Both the position numbers and the translations under genes were made by a program. A stretch of DNA of 41,124 nucleotides, taken from NCBI GenBank assembly GCA_016179185.1, contig JACORW010000050.1:1-41124 (forward strand), in the 5' to 3' direction. Numbering within the stretch: position 1 is the first letter of the stretch; each line of letters begins with the position of its first letter. Positions 40,949 to 41,124 of this stretch are shown piece after piece. The notes below the pieces were generated by a model. The model did not search any database, was not told where the DNA came from, and saw only the letters and a program-made list of their open reading frames with translations. The stretch is from Gammaproteobacteria bacterium. Lineage in GTDB: Bacteria > Pseudomonadota > Gammaproteobacteria > Eutrophobiales > Eutrophobiaceae.

Positions 40949-41005
40949 TGTGGGGCCGGCTTTATGCCGGCCCATGCTTTTGGCCGGGATGAACCCGGCC
41001 CCACA
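40949..41005. repeat. REP-like inverted pair, copy 6
   Basis: Forward unit TGTGGGGCCGGCTTTATGCC plus GGCC (40949-40972) and inverse unit GGCCGGGATGAACCCGGCCC plus CACA (40982-41005). Both are near perfect. It lies between the E1 beta stop and the E2 start, inside the bkd operon, so it could tune downstream expression or protect mRNA ends. Confidence 0.8.
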
Positions 41006-41035
41006 GGATTGGTGGAATCGGGAGAGGGATTTGAC

Positions 41036-41124
41036 ATGGGCGCATTCACGTTCAAGCTTCCGGACCTGGGCGAAGGCACAGTGGAGTCCGAGATCGTGCA
41101 ATGGCGCGTGCAGCCCGGCGATCA
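41036..41124 (+). CDS. bkdB: branched-chain 2-oxoacid dehydrogenase E2, start only
   Basis: The first 29 codons read MGAFTFKLPDLGEGTVESEI, then VQWRVQPGD, cut by the window edge. The KLPDLGEG...E.V.W.V..GD pattern is the start of a lipoyl domain. GGAGAGGGA eight to ten bases upstream of ATG is a good ribosome site. Third gene of the bkd operon after a REP pair. Confidence 0.9.
   Translation, partial: MGAFTFKLPDLGEGTVESEIVQWRVQPGD

Noticed and set aside
1-41124. tRNA, rRNA or riboswitch, including a cobalamin riboswitch before icmF
   Set aside because: No cloverleaf or rRNA-like stretch was recognised and no B12-box-like conserved sequence was seen upstream of icmF; a covariance-model scan was not possible.

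Overview
The window is about 41 kb of GC-rich DNA (roughly 62-65% by eye) that reads as chromosome from a proteobacterium, most likely a gammaproteobacterium outside the Enterobacterales. The clues are an FNR with the four cluster cysteines at E. coli spacing, an MlaFEDB lipid-transport operon, an Lrp/BkdR-type regulator divergent from branched-chain keto-acid dehydrogenase genes, a fused isobutyryl-CoA mutase (IcmF), a LytS/LytTR pair and an RND pump. I cannot name the species. No rRNA, tRNA or CRISPR array was seen.

Layout. 1-1.2 kb: end of a DUF3291 gene and a RelE/ParE-type toxin-antitoxin operon with a third small gene and a 12-bp-periodic operator. 1.2-5.6 kb: small membrane protein, PLP-dependent dehydratase, FAD aromatic-type monooxygenase, AcoX-like ATP-NAD kinase-fold protein. 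5.8-12.5 kb: small secreted protein, LytS/LytTR two-component system, RND pump and its adaptor. 12.7-16.4 kb: zinc metallopeptidase, lipoprotein amidohydrolase, and a remnant of a MipA/OmpV outer-membrane gene. 16.4-19.1 kb: mlaFEDB, with a small two-cysteine secreted protein where mlaC is often found. 19.4-24.8 kb: old yellow enzyme, fnr, cytochrome c, membrane protein, secreted peroxiredoxin, a second dehydratase coupled to a P-loop protein. 24.9-32 kb: M28 lipoprotein peptidase, Kef-type antiporter, Rieske oxygenase, lone YqaJ-type nuclease, DUF457 membrane protein, small membrane protein, DUF2459 protein. 32-36.5 kb: TetR, icmF and a SelW-like protein coupled to icmF. 36.5-37.9 kb: debris of two antitoxin-like HTH genes next to an intact two-gene nucleotidyltransferase module. 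38-41.1 kb: bkdR and the start of the bkd operon (E1 alpha, E1 beta, first 29 codons of E2).

The right-hand third has a common theme. BCKDH turns branched keto acids into branched acyl-CoAs, and IcmF rearranges acyl-CoAs such as isobutyryl-CoA, with TetR and Lrp-type regulators nearby. The centre is envelope upkeep and redox: Mla, RND, FNR, peroxiredoxin, cytochrome c.

The strongest unexplained signal is repeat DNA. At least four interspersed families occur in gaps: (a) a REP-like palindrome with core GTGGGGCCGG, six sites, one of them read in frame inside a peptidase gene; (b) heptad/14-mer tandem arrays at three sites; (c) a GATGCAAAAC hairpin; (d) a GATCCCATGTTG element that forms a 147-bp inverted-repeat structure upstream of icmF.
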